Notes under the pieces: model-generated
Databases searched by the model: none
What the model was told of the DNA's origin: nothing
Seen by the model: only the letters and a program-made list of their open reading frames with translations
Assembly (NCBI GenBank): GCA_038093515.1
Contig: JBBPSI010000126.1
Coordinates: forward strand, 1 to 64,000
Length of the DNA: 64,000 bases
Reading direction: 5' to 3'
Origin: Butyriboletus loyo
Taxonomy: Eukaryota; Basidiomycota; Agaricomycetes; Boletales; Boletaceae
In this document: one piece after another, positions 12,086 through 24,176 of the stretch
Position numbering within the stretch: the first letter of the stretch is position 1
Layout: the number at the start of each line of letters is the position of its first letter
Program-made: the position numbers and the translations under genes

Positions 12086-14246
12086 ATGACGACAGTCATA
12101 GAAGCGAGTCAGTTCCCCATCAAGTCTGTCAAACTATTTAGCTCGGGTAGTGCTGAGATCACTCGCATATTCCCCTTATCTTTCCTCCGCTCCCAGGTAG
12201 AGACGTCTCGTGTCTTATTTTCCCCCTTTCTAACGCACAGTGTTGTAGGACGAACCACAGGTCGTCGAAATCGTCCATCTCCCCGACAGTCTTCAGTCTC
12301 TTGACGTTTCGGTGACATCTACGTCTGGGAACGTGACAATTCTCGATCATTACCGCACTTTGGTTGCTACGCATCCTTCTACGCCTTCCAACCAGACATT
12401 TCGTGAACTGGAAGCGGAACGACTGCGGCTGGAAGATGAAAGGCGACTCAGGCAGCAGAGCTTCACGTTCCTCACAACCTACATGGACTCGCTCGCCCAA
12501 TGCAAGTCTCACGGCCAGCCAGAGGCAGCTCAGATGGTTTCTTTCTTTGACGACTTTGTTGAGATTGGGATCGCGCGCTCTGCGGCGATTTCGGAGCTAG
12601 ACACCAAGCTAGCCGATGTCGGCAATAGAATCAAGGAGGAGAAGGAGCATCTCTCGAAGCTCGATACTGGTTTACCAGTCAAGGTAGTAACGGTCCTCTC
12701 TTGCAACAACCAAGTGCCTGTGGAAGCTGCTGAGCTAACCGTGACTTATAGTAAGGACAAGCATATTTTTCAAAGTATCACCTTGGAATTCATGGCTTCC
12801 CTAGTCGTCAGGCAAGTTTCGTGGAAGCCAACGTACGATCTCCACGTTGCAATGACAGGAAACACACCGTCGCCGACGGTGACGCTCAACTTTCGGTGTA
12901 CGGTCACCCAATGGACCGAGGAAAACTGGGAAAACGTGAGCTTGGTGCTGACAACGGTGGACCGGGTGTCGCAGTTGATCCAACTCCCTGAGCCAAAGAG
13001 GATCGATATTAGTCTCGGTCCGACGCATGGCGTTCATCAACCCGCGACTGCGCTCCAGCCCCAGCCCATAGTGATAGAACCCCCAAATCCCCTATATTAT
13101 AACGGACACAGAGCCATGGCATCAAGGGGCGCGGTCCCTCGGAGTGAAGGGGTGGAACATGACCGCAACCGCAACCGGGATCATGACCGTGATATTCAGC
13201 GAGGGTGGGATGAGATTTCTGCTGTCCAGCTCCCACCAGCACAGAGGCAGCTGCCTTATGTTCATGCAGCCCCGCCAGCTTCGGTGGTAGTGCAGGATTC
13301 CGTTTTGGGTGCTCCATCTCAGACAGTCTGTCAGCTCATTTCTCATGTATGCGCCGTCCATCAGTCTATCTTGTCAGAAAAATTACTCACTTTTGTGTCT
13401 TGGGGAATTTAGGGTGACAAGGATTCGATTACACATCTCGCCAATGGATGTATATTCATCCCTTCTGACCACGCTCAACATCATGTCCTGGTTGCCTCGC
13501 TCTCTCTGCAGGGGGAGTTCATGCGAGTCGTAGTGCCCAGCACCGACACCCGTGTCTATTACACCGTTCGTAGCATTCCCTCCCTCTCTTTCCCCCATAC
13601 TCAACCCAAAATGTTCAGTGCGAGGTAAAGAACACGAGCGAATATGTCCTGCTCCCAGGCACCGTCAAGACCTATCTGAACGACAAGCATGTTTCGTCCA
13701 CCGACATTCACGTACGTCCAACGATCACCCTCTTTGATGTCCATCTCATGTCCATCTGATGTATCGATCCCCGACCCGGCATAACATTTCCACTAGAACA
13801 CCGATTTGCCACAGATACTGGAATGTTCGCTGGCGGTCGACACCGGGGTGAAGACAATCCACAGTCGCGCACCGGACGCACTGCCTTCTGTCGGGGCGTT
13901 CACGGGTAAAGCCACGACGACGTACACGAACGCGACGATCATCCACAACGCGCACGCGGAGCCGATCCAGGGTGTCATTGTGCGGAGCGCGATCCCGTTG
14001 CCCGCGGATCCGCGGATCACGATATCGCTGAAGGAGCCTGCGGGATTGGCAGAGATGGATGAGGGGTGTGTATCTGTGAAGGAGGGGTGTCTTGCGCGAT
14101 GGTCGACGATGGGGGGGCGGAAGGGCAAGGAAGCGGGGTTGTTTGAGTGGGTGTGCAACGTGAACCCGGGGACGGAGGTATTGAAAGCTGTTTGGGAGGT
14201 GTGTGCGCCACAGGACCTGAAACTGTTCGAGCAGGTGCGTTCTTAG
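12086..14246 (+). CDS. DUF4140/DUF4139 domain protein (mucoidy-inhibitor-A-like)
   Basis: Cytosolic family of unknown biochemical function, widespread in fungi. It has an N-terminal DUF4140 with a coiled-coil segment followed by a C-terminal DUF4139 of beta type. Exon 1 (12086-12196) starts MTTVIEASQFPIKSVKLFSS. Exon 2 from 12249 reads EPQVVEIVHLPDSLQSLDV, then a coiled-coil-like region (FRELEAERLRLEDERRL). Intron 12751-12804 joins AELTVTY to IVRQVSWKPTYDLHV, the DUF4139 start. A low-complexity charged insert (RNRNRDHDRD) follows, then exons with GCIFIPSDHAQ, CEVKNTSEYVLLPG and TDLPQILECSLAVD. The insert and several C-terminal introns make exact boundaries less certain than the domain call. 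The stop is in LFEQVRS; a donor-like GTGCGT overlaps it, so a longer 3' end is possible. Confidence 0.85.
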
Positions 14247-14385
14247 CACCCGTGCTTTAGATACTCTTCTCTGGCCCTACACACATGCATGTTCTTGCTG
14301 TTAGAACGTAGCTGTTACAGAAGATCGCTTCATATATTCGGGCGATGTACATGGGCGGTAATGTATCCGTTGTCATATAAGAATA

Positions 14386-17074
14386 CTAGAGCACACCGTC
14401 GCTGCGGACCGCGCACTGTCCAAAGTTGAGTTTCTTCAGGCCCTCTTCCTTGGGCAAGATATCCTGCGGGGTGGTGCAGCTTAACGCGGTTGTCGTGTAA
14501 GCGCAAAGGGAGAACTGGACGTACGTGCTCGAAAATGCCGAGGGGCAGCGCGAGCGTGACGCAGGCGTTGGGAGAGTCCTGTCACCAAAGCACATCCGTT
14601 AACGATCCGTATTCCGAGTGGGAGATCGGACACGTACCACGACAGCACCGACGTGGCTCTCAACGGGGGCGGCCGAGAGAAGGAGGTCTAGCCAAACATC
14701 GGTTCAAATGAGCACGAAAACATTCCATCGAGGCGAAATGCAAAAAAAAAAAAGGGCACGTACATGCTTGCTCACGGGCTAGACGTACATATGGGCGGAT
14801 CGAGAATCCGTCATCTCTGGACACGTGAGACCAAGGTCAAAAACGTCACTCACTGTAGCCGATCTAGGGCCGTCGGACGTCAGCGGTGCCTCCGAAGCGC
14901 ACGGTTTGCGGGAAATATGGTCGTTACTGATACACACCTTTTGCAAGTAGGCGATCGTGTTGAGCGCAGCTTGTTTATACGCGACAGTCCTGAGAACGTG
15001 TCAACGCTGCTGATCGTCCAACAAAACATGACACTCACGCGTCCATGTGGTATTGCGTTCCATCGCCGTCTGATTCTTTATCAGCGAACACGAACACAAA
15101 CGAAACATCGCACATCATGCATCACGCACGAATGTCGACACTGATACCCTCGAAGACAAGCTGGGTTTTGTTTCAGTATCGCTGTCAAAAAAAAAAACAA
15201 GCGTTGGATTGGCTCACCTTGGCCGAGTACAACGGGTCCACGGGGGATGGCTGTCAAAGTGGGTTAGAATCTGTCGACGAAAAATATATCCCAGAATGCG
15301 AACCAAGAAGATGGGCTGTTTCAGTGCAAACTTTTCGACGCCGCCCTTGATGACGCTAGCCTTGAACTTGATGATGCCAGCCTACGAGTATCATTAGCTA
15401 ATTCATATACCGGGAAGGTGAGATTGGGTTTTACCATTTCGATGGCACCACAGAAGGAGAGCTAATGGATGAATGTCAGCTATAATCACGTCGGCATTGA
15501 TGATCAACTATACCTCTCCCTAGTTAGATATCAGCATCCAACTCCACACAGAAACGACGCTTCCAATAAATTGTTTACGCACATCACCTTGCGAGAAGTG
15601 CAAATCGCCCACAGAGAGATTTGCGCCTTTCACGAAGACCGGGAAGTAGCACCGAGAGCCCCTGGGAACATAACACCGTAAGCAACGCATTTTCAACAGA
15701 CGGAAAACCTACTTGGACAGGTTCTTGATCTATACCCGAATCATCAATAACACACGCAGGACCACCACTGGAGGACCACCACTCACGTCACAGTTGCCTC
15801 CATGCTCACGCCCGGGGATGGTGCGCGCACCATCTCGGTGTATCCTCTCCCTTACATCGGCTGGAAGGTCTTGGCCGACATATGCTCCTTTCGCGAGGGG
15901 GGCGAATGCAACTGGAGGGACGGAATTGGCATGCGCCTCGATCAAACCCACTTCGCGTTTGTTCCACGTAGCGAGAAGCTCGTGAGATGGTGCGGTTCCG
16001 ATCAATCCGGGGTGAGAAACGCCAGCGAAACGAACGCCCGGAATGTGTCTCGATGTGGCATAGACACCTGGTTGCATTTTCAGCTCGCTGCCAGAGAGTT
16101 CCGAGTAAAGTTGGTCTCACCTTCAAAGTCCCATATAGCCTTGGCTGCCCTGCTCTGAAATTCTCGTGCTGGGAAGAGACAAGGTTGTCAGAACATCGCT
16201 CTGAACACGGAATGTATTTACCCTACCGAACAGGCCGCCACCATTTTCCAGCTCGAAGATGCCCTGTAGCAAGTCAATGCGTTTTCCCAAAATGAACGAC
16301 CTAAACTCACGGTGTAGCCCCATGGCATTTTGTCAAATGGTTTCACTACAATTGATCCAGATTAGCGCGTCTGACAGGCCTGTTTCTCATGTCATACCGT
16401 CTAGAATGTCGACAACAAGACAATCGCCAGGTTCTGCACCCTCCACGGCAATCGGACCCGATAAGTTGTGAACGGAAGTAAGATCAATGTCGCGAATGTC
16501 ATCGCTGACTGAAAAAAAAAAGCAAGAGTAAGGCACGATACAGGGGACGACAAGACCGGAACGTACAGTCATTATTCCCAATCTGGGCACCGGTCCAGTC
16601 TTGTCAAGTTGCAACCTGTAAGTGAGAACACACCACGCTCCTTTGTGGCGATGACATACCGACGCATTCGATGTTAAATACCTACGAAAGGGTTAGGAAC
16701 GACAGATATACGATGTTTGATCCACGTGCCTCTCCCGGTTTTACGGTTGTAACGGGGGGTATCTCAGGACTAGATAAGGATAGTCAAAGCACACCTGCCT
16801 AGCTCTCGCGAATCAACATACTGCCATCTGTTGTGTATGCCCTATGTATACATTATCAACCTGATACACAGTACATGTCATCTGTACAGACCTTCTGCTC
16901 CCGCGCAGGTCTGGTATCCAACACAAGAAGTCAGCGGCCCTAAAGCCGATGGTAGGCCGTGCTTACACAAATGGGTCGAGCTATGATATGTGAAGCGGTA
17001 ATCCAATGCCGATACTTGCAAGCTCTCACCTGAATAAGGGTTGGGTGAGTGACAGAGTTAGCTGCAGTAGCCAT
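14386..17074 (-). CDS. formamidase/acetamidase
   Basis: FmdA/AmdA family: hydrolyses formamide or short amides to the acid and ammonia, a nitrogen-acquisition enzyme of the cytosol. The start at 17074 gives MATAANSVTHPTLIQ. Conserved blocks follow in order on about 17 small exons: VFNIECV-DWTGAQIGNND, VEGAEPGDCLVVDILD, PFDKMPWGYT, GIFELENGGG, RHIPGVRFAGVSHPGLIGTA, GAYVGQDLPADVR, GARTIPGREHGGNCD, SVGDLHFSQGD, LSFCGAIEM, PSPVDPLYSAK, VFEGISVD, VAYKQAALNTIAYLQK, SAAPVESHVGAVV and DSPNACVTLALPLGIF. The last exon is DILPKEEG... to the stop at 14386-14388. Every block expected of the family is present, so it looks intact. The exon count is high even for this genome, with some exons below 40 bp, so automatic models are likely to miss pieces. 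Confidence 0.9.
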
Positions 17075-18927
17075 TTGAAGAATGAACTTTCGACTGTCCA
17101 ACAAGCAAGAAGAGGAGGAACAAAGGCGTGATGATGAAGCCTGGGAGTTATAAGGACGTTCTCATTGCAAGATAAGCAGGACGGAGCCGTGCCTATCCCG
17201 CCTTATCAACGCTGATAAAGGAACTGTCAGCTGCACGCCATGTACTGGCCAGGGAATATATTTACCTGAGCTGATAACATGACCTCTGTCATGGGAGGCC
17301 AGTTCGCACACGACTGCCAACTTCTGAGAGCCTCTAAGCCACAGTCGGTGACGCGTGATCGTATCCAGCTTTACCAAGCTTCATTTGAGGGAGTTTCAGG
17401 GCAGTGGCTGGGGTAGATGTGAACAGAACATGTGGGAAACAGATGGGCAAACCGGGGAGCATCATTCAGTGCGTGAAGAGACTCAGTGACAGACAAGTTT
17501 CAGCCGGGATCAGCCTTGTTGACGTTGACGACAAACAGAGGAGGGACTCGAAAGCCTCTTAGACGTCGTTCTATAATGTGCTCGGATGTCCCTTGAGAAA
17601 TTCTAGGCGGTCCGGTACGGCTCCGCTTCGTTATATGGGGGCTGACGCTTACCAAATTGAAACAATTGGCGCTATTCACTCCTACTGAGCAGCGAGTCAG
17701 TGATTCTACTAGGTCGTCTCGTTCTGAGCGACATGCCCGACGACATGTTCGTGCCTTTCCTCGCCGACACTTCCATCCCGTTTCCTTCCCAATTCTTGCT
17801 GAACCCGTTCCTATGAATATGGACTCCCCCACTTGCCTGTTCCTAGATCGCCTCCACAAAAAAGTTCGCCGCGACCTAACCGTCTCCTCTGGCGTCTTGA
17901 TCATCTGTGTTCCGGGCGGGTGGATGACCTGACGGTATAGTCGACCGTTATCCAGGAACAAGCTCTTCCTTGCTTTCACGCGTTTTCAGCATCGTTTTGA
18001 CTCTGACCGTTCATCCCACCGCGACATGCACTGTATGCGCAACGACAGATCCCCTCTTGTTGGCATCATGTACAATCTATGCATCACATCGCATCGATAT
18101 CCGTACTGCCTCCGTCTACCGTCGCCTTCTCTGGTGCAGTATGGTGCTTCGAGTGCGACTCAAATGTACATTATCAAGCATATGCATATATGCTTCGTAT
18201 TCTGAATGGTAATGCAATGATCCAGTTGTTTTGAAGGACAAAATGATATCGACACCGCTGCAATGTAGTGTCTCTTCATTTCGTGGGGGCGTTTGATCTC
18301 ATCATTCAATTTTCCCAGGAATTGCGCACAGCACAGAGCTGAGAAGATCATCCTGGGTATCTCTGACTCTCTTGCACTTGGACGGATAGGTGACCAGTTC
18401 TGGAAGCATGACATCCATTACGCTTTCCCGTTCTTGTGCTTCTTTCGCACGCATTTACCATCATCTCAGCGGACATTCCCTGCCGTGCATAAACCAGCAT
18501 CATTCCGTACTCCACGCTGGACCATAAGAATACCATCTCCTTTTTTCACCTTTATTATATTTAGAAAAGCGCTCTGTGCTCAACTGTGATGTCCACCAAT
18601 CAGACGATCAAAGGTGATCAGAGGTGGGACACTTTGCCGGGGTACCAGGGTACTACACTGTCACGCCATCGAGGCACACCATCAAAGGGGCGCGATCAAG
18701 CAAGATATAGGTATACAGCAAGCGCAGAAGTAAACCACCCCACCTGCTATTTGTGGGCCGCGTTCTTAGGTGTTTGAGTTCAGATCTGATCCTGCTGACC
18801 TTTCCGTGGAATTCTAAACCTGTCCCGAGACAAATATTCAATACGCCGGATAGGTGATATAACTGCCAGCCGAACTCGTCACTGAATCGCTGGAAAACCT
18901 GCCTCTCTTCCATTCTGAATCTTTGCC
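17075..18927. other. intergenic, no supported gene
   Basis: Upstream flanks of formamidase (-) and the DUF6533 gene (+). Frames at 17500-17979 (minus) and 17657-17932 (plus) overlap each other and have no recognisable family or splice pattern. An earlier suspicion of a pheromone-like ORF near 17733 failed because no C-terminal CaaX box follows. Confidence 0.45.
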
Positions 18928-20760
18928 ATGTCCCCCGACCCGCAGTCTGCTTTGGAGCTTATCCAGATGTCTAACTATGTATCCCGTGCGCTCGCTCATA
19001 CCTTCTGACAACAATTAACCTTATAGACCAGCGCAGTCGCTCTCGTCACTGCTGTTGTGTACGATTATCGTGAGTGATACTGACAGTGCACACGCTATGC
19101 TTTTCACGCTGAACTGGGTGTTACAAACCTACTACCGCAGTCCTCACATTTTCGAGAGAGGTATGTTATTACATCACTCTGCCATCATATTTGCATGTCT
19201 GCTGACAATATTCAAAGGTAGACTATGTATGGGTAAGGAAGCGACCATTATCGAGTGAGGTAGGTCCCTGACGATCTTACAGTGCAGACCCTGGGGCTGG
19301 GTCTCTACAATCTTTGTTCTGGTGCGTGTAAGAGTTCAGGGAACTTCGTTGTACATTCTAAATTCACAATTCTGTAGGTTCGTTATGTCGGTATTTGTTC
19401 CATTATGTACGTCGATTGTTGCTATGAAGCATGGAAAATTATACAGCTAATGGTTAACCCGTGACCAAGTATTTATGGGTTCTGTATGTTCAAAATTGTA
19501 TCGGGGATCAATTGAACTGATCAGATATGTGCGCAGTCACTAGTACCTTTCTCCCTGGCCTCAGCGTCAGAGTGAGCTTTTCTGCTTTGCACCTCGTCTG
19601 TCGTTGATGATGGCGGTCTTCTGTCTAGATGTATGCATCTAAATTGGAATTGAAAACTATATTGATAACAGTTGCATAGATGTAAGTAGATTCATTTATT
19701 GCCTGCGACACTATCAGCACGAGACATGGATATTCCAAAGGCACCATACTGATGATGGTAATTGTCTGGGCGGTTGAAGAAATATTTTATAATGCTGCTG
19801 ATCGTAAGCTACCATATCCCCTGAAGGCCTGACCATTCACTATGGTTTCAATCACAGTGGTTATGGTCCTGCGGGTGTATGCAATGTGGAATCGATCCAA
19901 AAGCATTCTTTGGGTCCTCTTGTTCATCTACGTGCTACAGGTCATTTGTTCCTCTGTCTATGTAGGCATATACTACAATCCCAGCACCTACAACTCCGGT
20001 ACGTCCCAAGCTATACTGGGTGTGTCACTGCGTCTCACGCAGGTGGCCCTTCGTTATCTTCCACACTTTTCTCCGGTCATAGTTGTTCGACTTATCAATT
20101 TCTCATATTGCACTGCCTTCCTCAACGTTCCATCCAAGACTCTCGCGTTTTTCAGAATCCCGCGATTTGTTCTCAGTGCTACACTTGTGGTTCTCGCTAT
20201 CATGCAAACCTGCATACAGTCGGTCAAGATGTACAAAGCAACCAAGCAGTGGCAGCCTAATCGGTTCATGCATCAACTCGTCAGAGATGGAGTTATTTAC
20301 TTCTCTGTGTGCGTCTCGCTTTTCCACACACTCTCTCATTCGTCACGATTACATGTTACTCTCACATGCTTGCCCAACAACTAACTACTCGGTTGCTTTC
20401 TTCTGAACTGCTAGATATCTGCTCTACAACGTCAACAATATAGTCACCACTGAGTCGTCACAAAACAGCACTTCGCTGTTCGTCTTGAGGTTGCTGTCTT
20501 TCGTGACCATATGCCCTATGATGCCGCGGTTCATTATCAGCGTGCGAGAGCTGTATGACCATGACCTTCGTGGGCGTTGGGAGGGGGTTGACACCGGGTT
20601 CGGTGTGTTGTCGCAACCCGTTGCCAGTGAAGAGGCTACCGTGTCTGCGATCGCATTCGCAGATGTCACCCTGGGACAGGATCAGGTCATGGAAGGGGAC
20701 GCGAACGAATTGGAGGCGATTCGAGTCGAACCGTTGGGAGACAATACGCACGAGGTTTGA
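18928..20760 (+). CDS. DUF6533 domain seven-helix membrane protein
   Basis: Basidiomycete-expanded family of predicted multi-spanning membrane proteins with no proven function. The start MSPDPQSALELIQMSNY is followed by TSAVALVTAVVYDY, then LLTFSRE, VDYVW, RPWGWVSTIFVL and VRYVGICSIM on successive very short exons, which is the DUF6533 signature. Later exons carry VMVLRVYAMWNRSKSILWVL, a run of helices, then FVTICPMMPRFIISVRELYD and a hydrophilic C-terminal tail to the stop at 20758-20760. The first third is split into exons as small as 15-30 bp; each checked junction keeps frame. The junctions between about 19420 and 19740 were not all resolved. It is not an STE3 pheromone receptor. A pseudogene of the same family lies at 32.1-33.8 kb. 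Confidence 0.8.
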
Positions 20761-21821
20761 TCGAGGATTTTGGGTAGCAACCGGAGACGAGCACTAGCGC
20801 TGGCGCAATGGTGAATCGTAGAGAATCGACGTACTCTGAATGGTGAATCGGATATCTGTCGTACCTATGCATATACCTCGTCTTCTGAGCTCAACATGCT
20901 TACTTTTCGGATACGTTTCCAGCGCATTCTTCGTCCCGTATCACTTCCTAGTTTATCGCACTGGTGGGATATGTCTTGAACGTCAATATGGGGCGTCAAG
21001 TAAGGTCGTATTGGAAGTCAGTCGACCGGTGCAGGGACCTGTGATATAGCAAGCCGAAAGCAATAAAATGCTCAAGAACGCGACGACAGGTTGGGCCAAC
21101 AATCCCGGCGGGAAGGATGGATATAAGCGTGCTGGGGGCATGACGATACACAATTGGTGTGGGCAATCTGAGCGCTGTCAGTTACAATATTGATCGGAGT
21201 GCAGCACGAACCGTGTTATTTGCTCGTGTACATAGCTCGGTTTTCTGAAGTCGAGCTGGGTGAACTTCTCCTCAGACGACTTGGATATTATAACTCCCAC
21301 CCTGGGGCTCGTAACATTACATTTCCCCTGGCAGTCCTTGCGGAGAAGCAGGCGAGAGATCATTCAGGATTGAAGAGGGAGTTTCTGCTAAAGATGGCGC
21401 TCGTCGCCCTGCAGGTCAAAGAGGGCATGTTTGCTTATCGCTGAGAGCAAGGCTTAATAGCGAGACGAACGAGAGGAAGAAATATTTGCGTTAACTAGCT
21501 GAACCAGTTCGGGCCTTGTTCGATTAGTGAGCGATGATACGGTGTGCCTCTGTCGTGGGATGCTCGATAAACTGCGGATTCGTCAAGCTGAGCAGTGGGC
21601 GTTTGAGGGGCACCGCGAGGTTTCCGTGCGAGCGATTACCATAGCTTTGAACCGACGGAGAATTTCTGTATGTCAAATTCTACTATGTCGAATGATTCTC
21701 TTCGTGTCCTCCAGATGACTGACCGAAACTTCAGGAAGTCACTTGCACTGCGGGCATCACGATCAACACGACGAAGCCCGGGTCAATAACAATGGCGGTT
21801 GAAGGAATGAAAGGACAGTGG
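20761..21821. other. intergenic, no supported gene
   Basis: A plus frame at 21190-21444 (ending MALVALQVKEGMFAYR) is protein-like in composition but has no recognisable family. Nothing else stands out before the transposon remnant. Confidence 0.4.
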
Positions 21822-21823
21822 TA

Positions 21824-22637
21824 CAGTACACTTTCTCATAATGTATACTGTCGGGAGCCAGCTGTTCCCAATACACTATGAGAAATATACAGTAGCAAAT
21901 GTTCCCACGGTTACAGCAGCTGACTAATCACGAGCGAGCCCGCGAAGCACGACGAGGATGCCGCCCAACCGGACTAATTCAACTTCAAACACCTATGCAA
22001 GGTCACCTGTTTCGCACCCCTCGTCTCCTCGTGTCGCAGTTCAGCACGGAAGGCACGAAGATGATGAAGAAAATCGAGGGATGCATTTGCACCTGCTCGA
22101 GACACATATCCATCTTCTAACTTCTGACAGATCCCCATCAGCTCCAACGTAGCGACGATTGGCCTGCTATCCCTGTCACAATCTTCATCATCTGATTCCA
22201 CCTCAACAATCTCAGCCTTTCTAACAGCCTCTCGATGATGAACCTCGGCAATTATGGCTGCATCATCCTTGAAGTTCACAGCATCTTTATCCAGATTTTC
22301 TTTCTCCTCAAATGGGTCAAGAAGCTCGTCGGGTGTCAATCTGGCCATCGGGGCAGAAGATGTGGGGTAGTTCAATTTTCAAGTCCAAGCCTGCCACTAT
22401 GTATATTGGTGGCACAGGGTCATTGATCCGATTCAATGTGCACTCAGCAATGCTCGCCGAGGCCCCAAACCTCTTAGAAGTGTATCTCATAATGTATATT
22501 TTCATATCCTGACCAATACATTATGAGATATACTGTATATTGTTGTTTCACCTGCATACCAACATGGGAGCCATGAAAAGTTGATACATTATGAGATTTA
22601 TACACTACTAGTATATACATTATGAGAAAGTGTACTG
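21824..22637. mobile_element. pogo/Tigger-like DNA transposon remnant, non-autonomous
   Basis: An 814-bp element bounded by perfect 24-bp terminal inverted repeats. The left repeat starts CAGTACACTTTCTCATAATG at 21824, and the right repeat is its exact complement ending at 22637. The dinucleotide TA flanks both ends (21822-21823 and 22638-22639), the target duplication of Tc1/mariner/pogo elements, and the CAGTA terminus is pogo-like. Inside, the motif ATTATGAGA or a near variant recurs near both ends in both orientations. The remaining coding DNA is the C-terminal part of a transposase on the minus strand, so most of the transposase gene is deleted. The perfect repeats suggest fairly recent mobility, by help from a complete copy elsewhere. 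Confidence 0.85.
21974..22375 (-). pseudogene. C-terminal fragment of a pogo/Tigger (CENP-B-like) transposase
   Basis: The frame reads LTPDELLDPFEEKENL, an acidic linker, then IVEVESDDEDCD and MGICQKLEDGYVSRAG...FLHHLRAFRAEL. This layout matches the C-terminus of DDE transposases of the pogo/Tigger type common in agaricomycetes. The helix-turn-helix DNA-binding region and the DDE catalytic core are absent, so the piece cannot encode an active enzyme. It lies wholly inside the 21824-22637 element. Confidence 0.7.
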
Positions 22638-22639
22638 TA

Positions 22640-23090
22640 CAGGGAAGTTGCTCACTGGTCTGTTGTTGCTTCTCCGACTCCGACACCTACCATCGTGATC
22701 GATAGTAGCAGCAGTGCACAATTGGCATACATGAGTCGAACATTTCAGTTGAGATGGGAACTATTTTCTTCCAGCATAGCGCAGGCAAGTCCACGGTCAT
22801 AATAACACTGGGTAGGTTGAATTCAGTAGCATCCTGGCAGTGGGCTCCGTTCGGAACTCGAACTCGAACTCATATTGTTTGTTTGTCACCCAGCCTATAG
22901 GAATTCGTCGCTTTACAAAGCACGCGCGGAGATTTCTTACCCCGATCTAAAGTTCATTGCAAAGAAGTGAAACAGTTCTGCGCTCCATTCCCCTCTCTAG
23001 TATAGTTTGGATTCAAGTTCCATATTGCTGTCCGCTCAGCGGCAGTGTCCAAATCACCGCGAAGTTCACTTCTGGACTTTGACGCCGACT
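22640..23090. other. intergenic, no supported gene
   Basis: Flank between the transposon remnant and the first alcohol oxidase relic. No ORF with recognisable features. Confidence 0.4.
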
Positions 23091-23094
23091 TCTG

Positions 23095-23245
23095 TTGTTT
23101 TTCTGTGTCATGCTTATGGAACAGACAGTGACCGGAGCAGACGATTTCGCGTACCTCACCCTGGTGTACAACGTCGCAGTCCGATGGACGTGCCAGATAT
23201 CGTGTACTATGTCGCAGATAATAAGGCGGTCGAACAGTAGCTGCG
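23095..23245 (+). pseudogene. alcohol oxidase C-terminal relic
   Basis: Two adjoining stretches resemble the 3' half of the intact alcohol oxidase at 24.2-26.9 kb. The bases around GGAGCAGACGATTTCGCG...CTGGTGTACAA match the region coding AGDVAQLTLLYK, and those reading VPDIVYYVADNKAVE match APDIVYSDADDEAIA. The roughly 100 bp between these blocks in the intact gene is missing. The relic is on the same strand, about 1 kb upstream of the intact gene. Confidence 0.6.
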
Positions 23246-23269
23246 CAGCTAAGTCGCCCCTGTTTGATT

Positions 23270-24075
23270 AAAAACATACATAGGGCCATTTCATTGCACG
23301 GCTTTGTGCGCGGAGGGTCACGCCTGCTTTGACTTGGTTCGGCAGTTCGGTTCGTTGACTGTCGCTGATCTCATCCTCGTCCCACCCAACGCCGTCCTTC
23401 TTCATCTCCACTGCCAGTAACGTTTGCCGCCCCAGAGCGAGAGGCATCGATCCAACGCAGGGGGAAACAAGCGAGTCCTTGCAGGAAGAGTTACCGTCGG
23501 TGTCAAAGAAATCATGTTTTCGACTATATGACTGTTAACTACTGCCACGGCTGACGAAGTGATTATATTCAGCCAAACGATTTATTCAATTACAAAATCA
23601 ATCATTCACTCATTCATACAAGGATCTAGATCACCCGTTTTGCACGAACCGGCGCGATCAGGAGTAGAGGAACATGAAACACGACAGGAAGGGTGCCCAA
23701 TCCAGATTTACTCGACCCAGTGAGCAATCCTGATAAGAAGTCGCTTCTGGATGCAGTGGTGTTACGTTTTCCTGATCCCCGAGGGACGCCACTTCTCGAG
23801 GTTGCTTGTCGCTCTCGAAATCTACTTTTCTACTTCGATCAACGGAGATGATACTCTTGGCAAAGCATGGCACGTGCGTGAATACGCTGACAATGTTGCT
23901 ACTCTATACTCTAGGAAATGTCCCCACGATCTTTGTTTTTTGCGTCCCCCACCACGGCCATATCACATATGGTGTTTCCTATATACCAGGGTAATATCCG
24001 CACCCTTCGATTCCACTTTAGCCCCGACGTATCACATGGTGGGTTGCAACTGTGCCTTTTTTTCTCGACGGAAGA
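23270..24075. other. upstream flank of the alcohol oxidase gene
   Basis: No supported gene. Open frames here have no recognisable family. The 3' part is the presumed promoter of the alcohol oxidase. Confidence 0.4.
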
Positions 24076-24079
24076 GATG

Positions 24080-24091
24080 TATATATATATA
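24080..24091 (+). promoter_or_regulatory. TATA-like (TA)n tract upstream of alcohol oxidase
   Basis: Six TA repeats in a row, about 86 bp before the alcohol oxidase start codon, at a plausible core-promoter distance. Position is the only evidence. Confidence 0.4.
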
Positions 24092-24176
24092 CACTGTCCC
24101 ATCGGCTCGTGAGTCGTATCACCGTCGTTCCTCATCGCGTGTCGTATTCTTGTCACCATTTACTCGTAGTTCCCAC

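Noticed and set aside
17733..17813. Short ORF starting MPDDMFVPFLADTSIPFPSQ considered as a third pheromone precursor
   Set aside because: It stops without a CaaX box and has no second copy or conserved promoter block.
18928..20760. DUF6533 seven-helix protein considered as the receptor partner of the pheromone genes
   Set aside because: Motifs (VVYDYLLTFSRE, VDYVW, RPWGWVSTIFVL) are those of DUF6533, not of STE3 receptors, and it lies 27 kb away.
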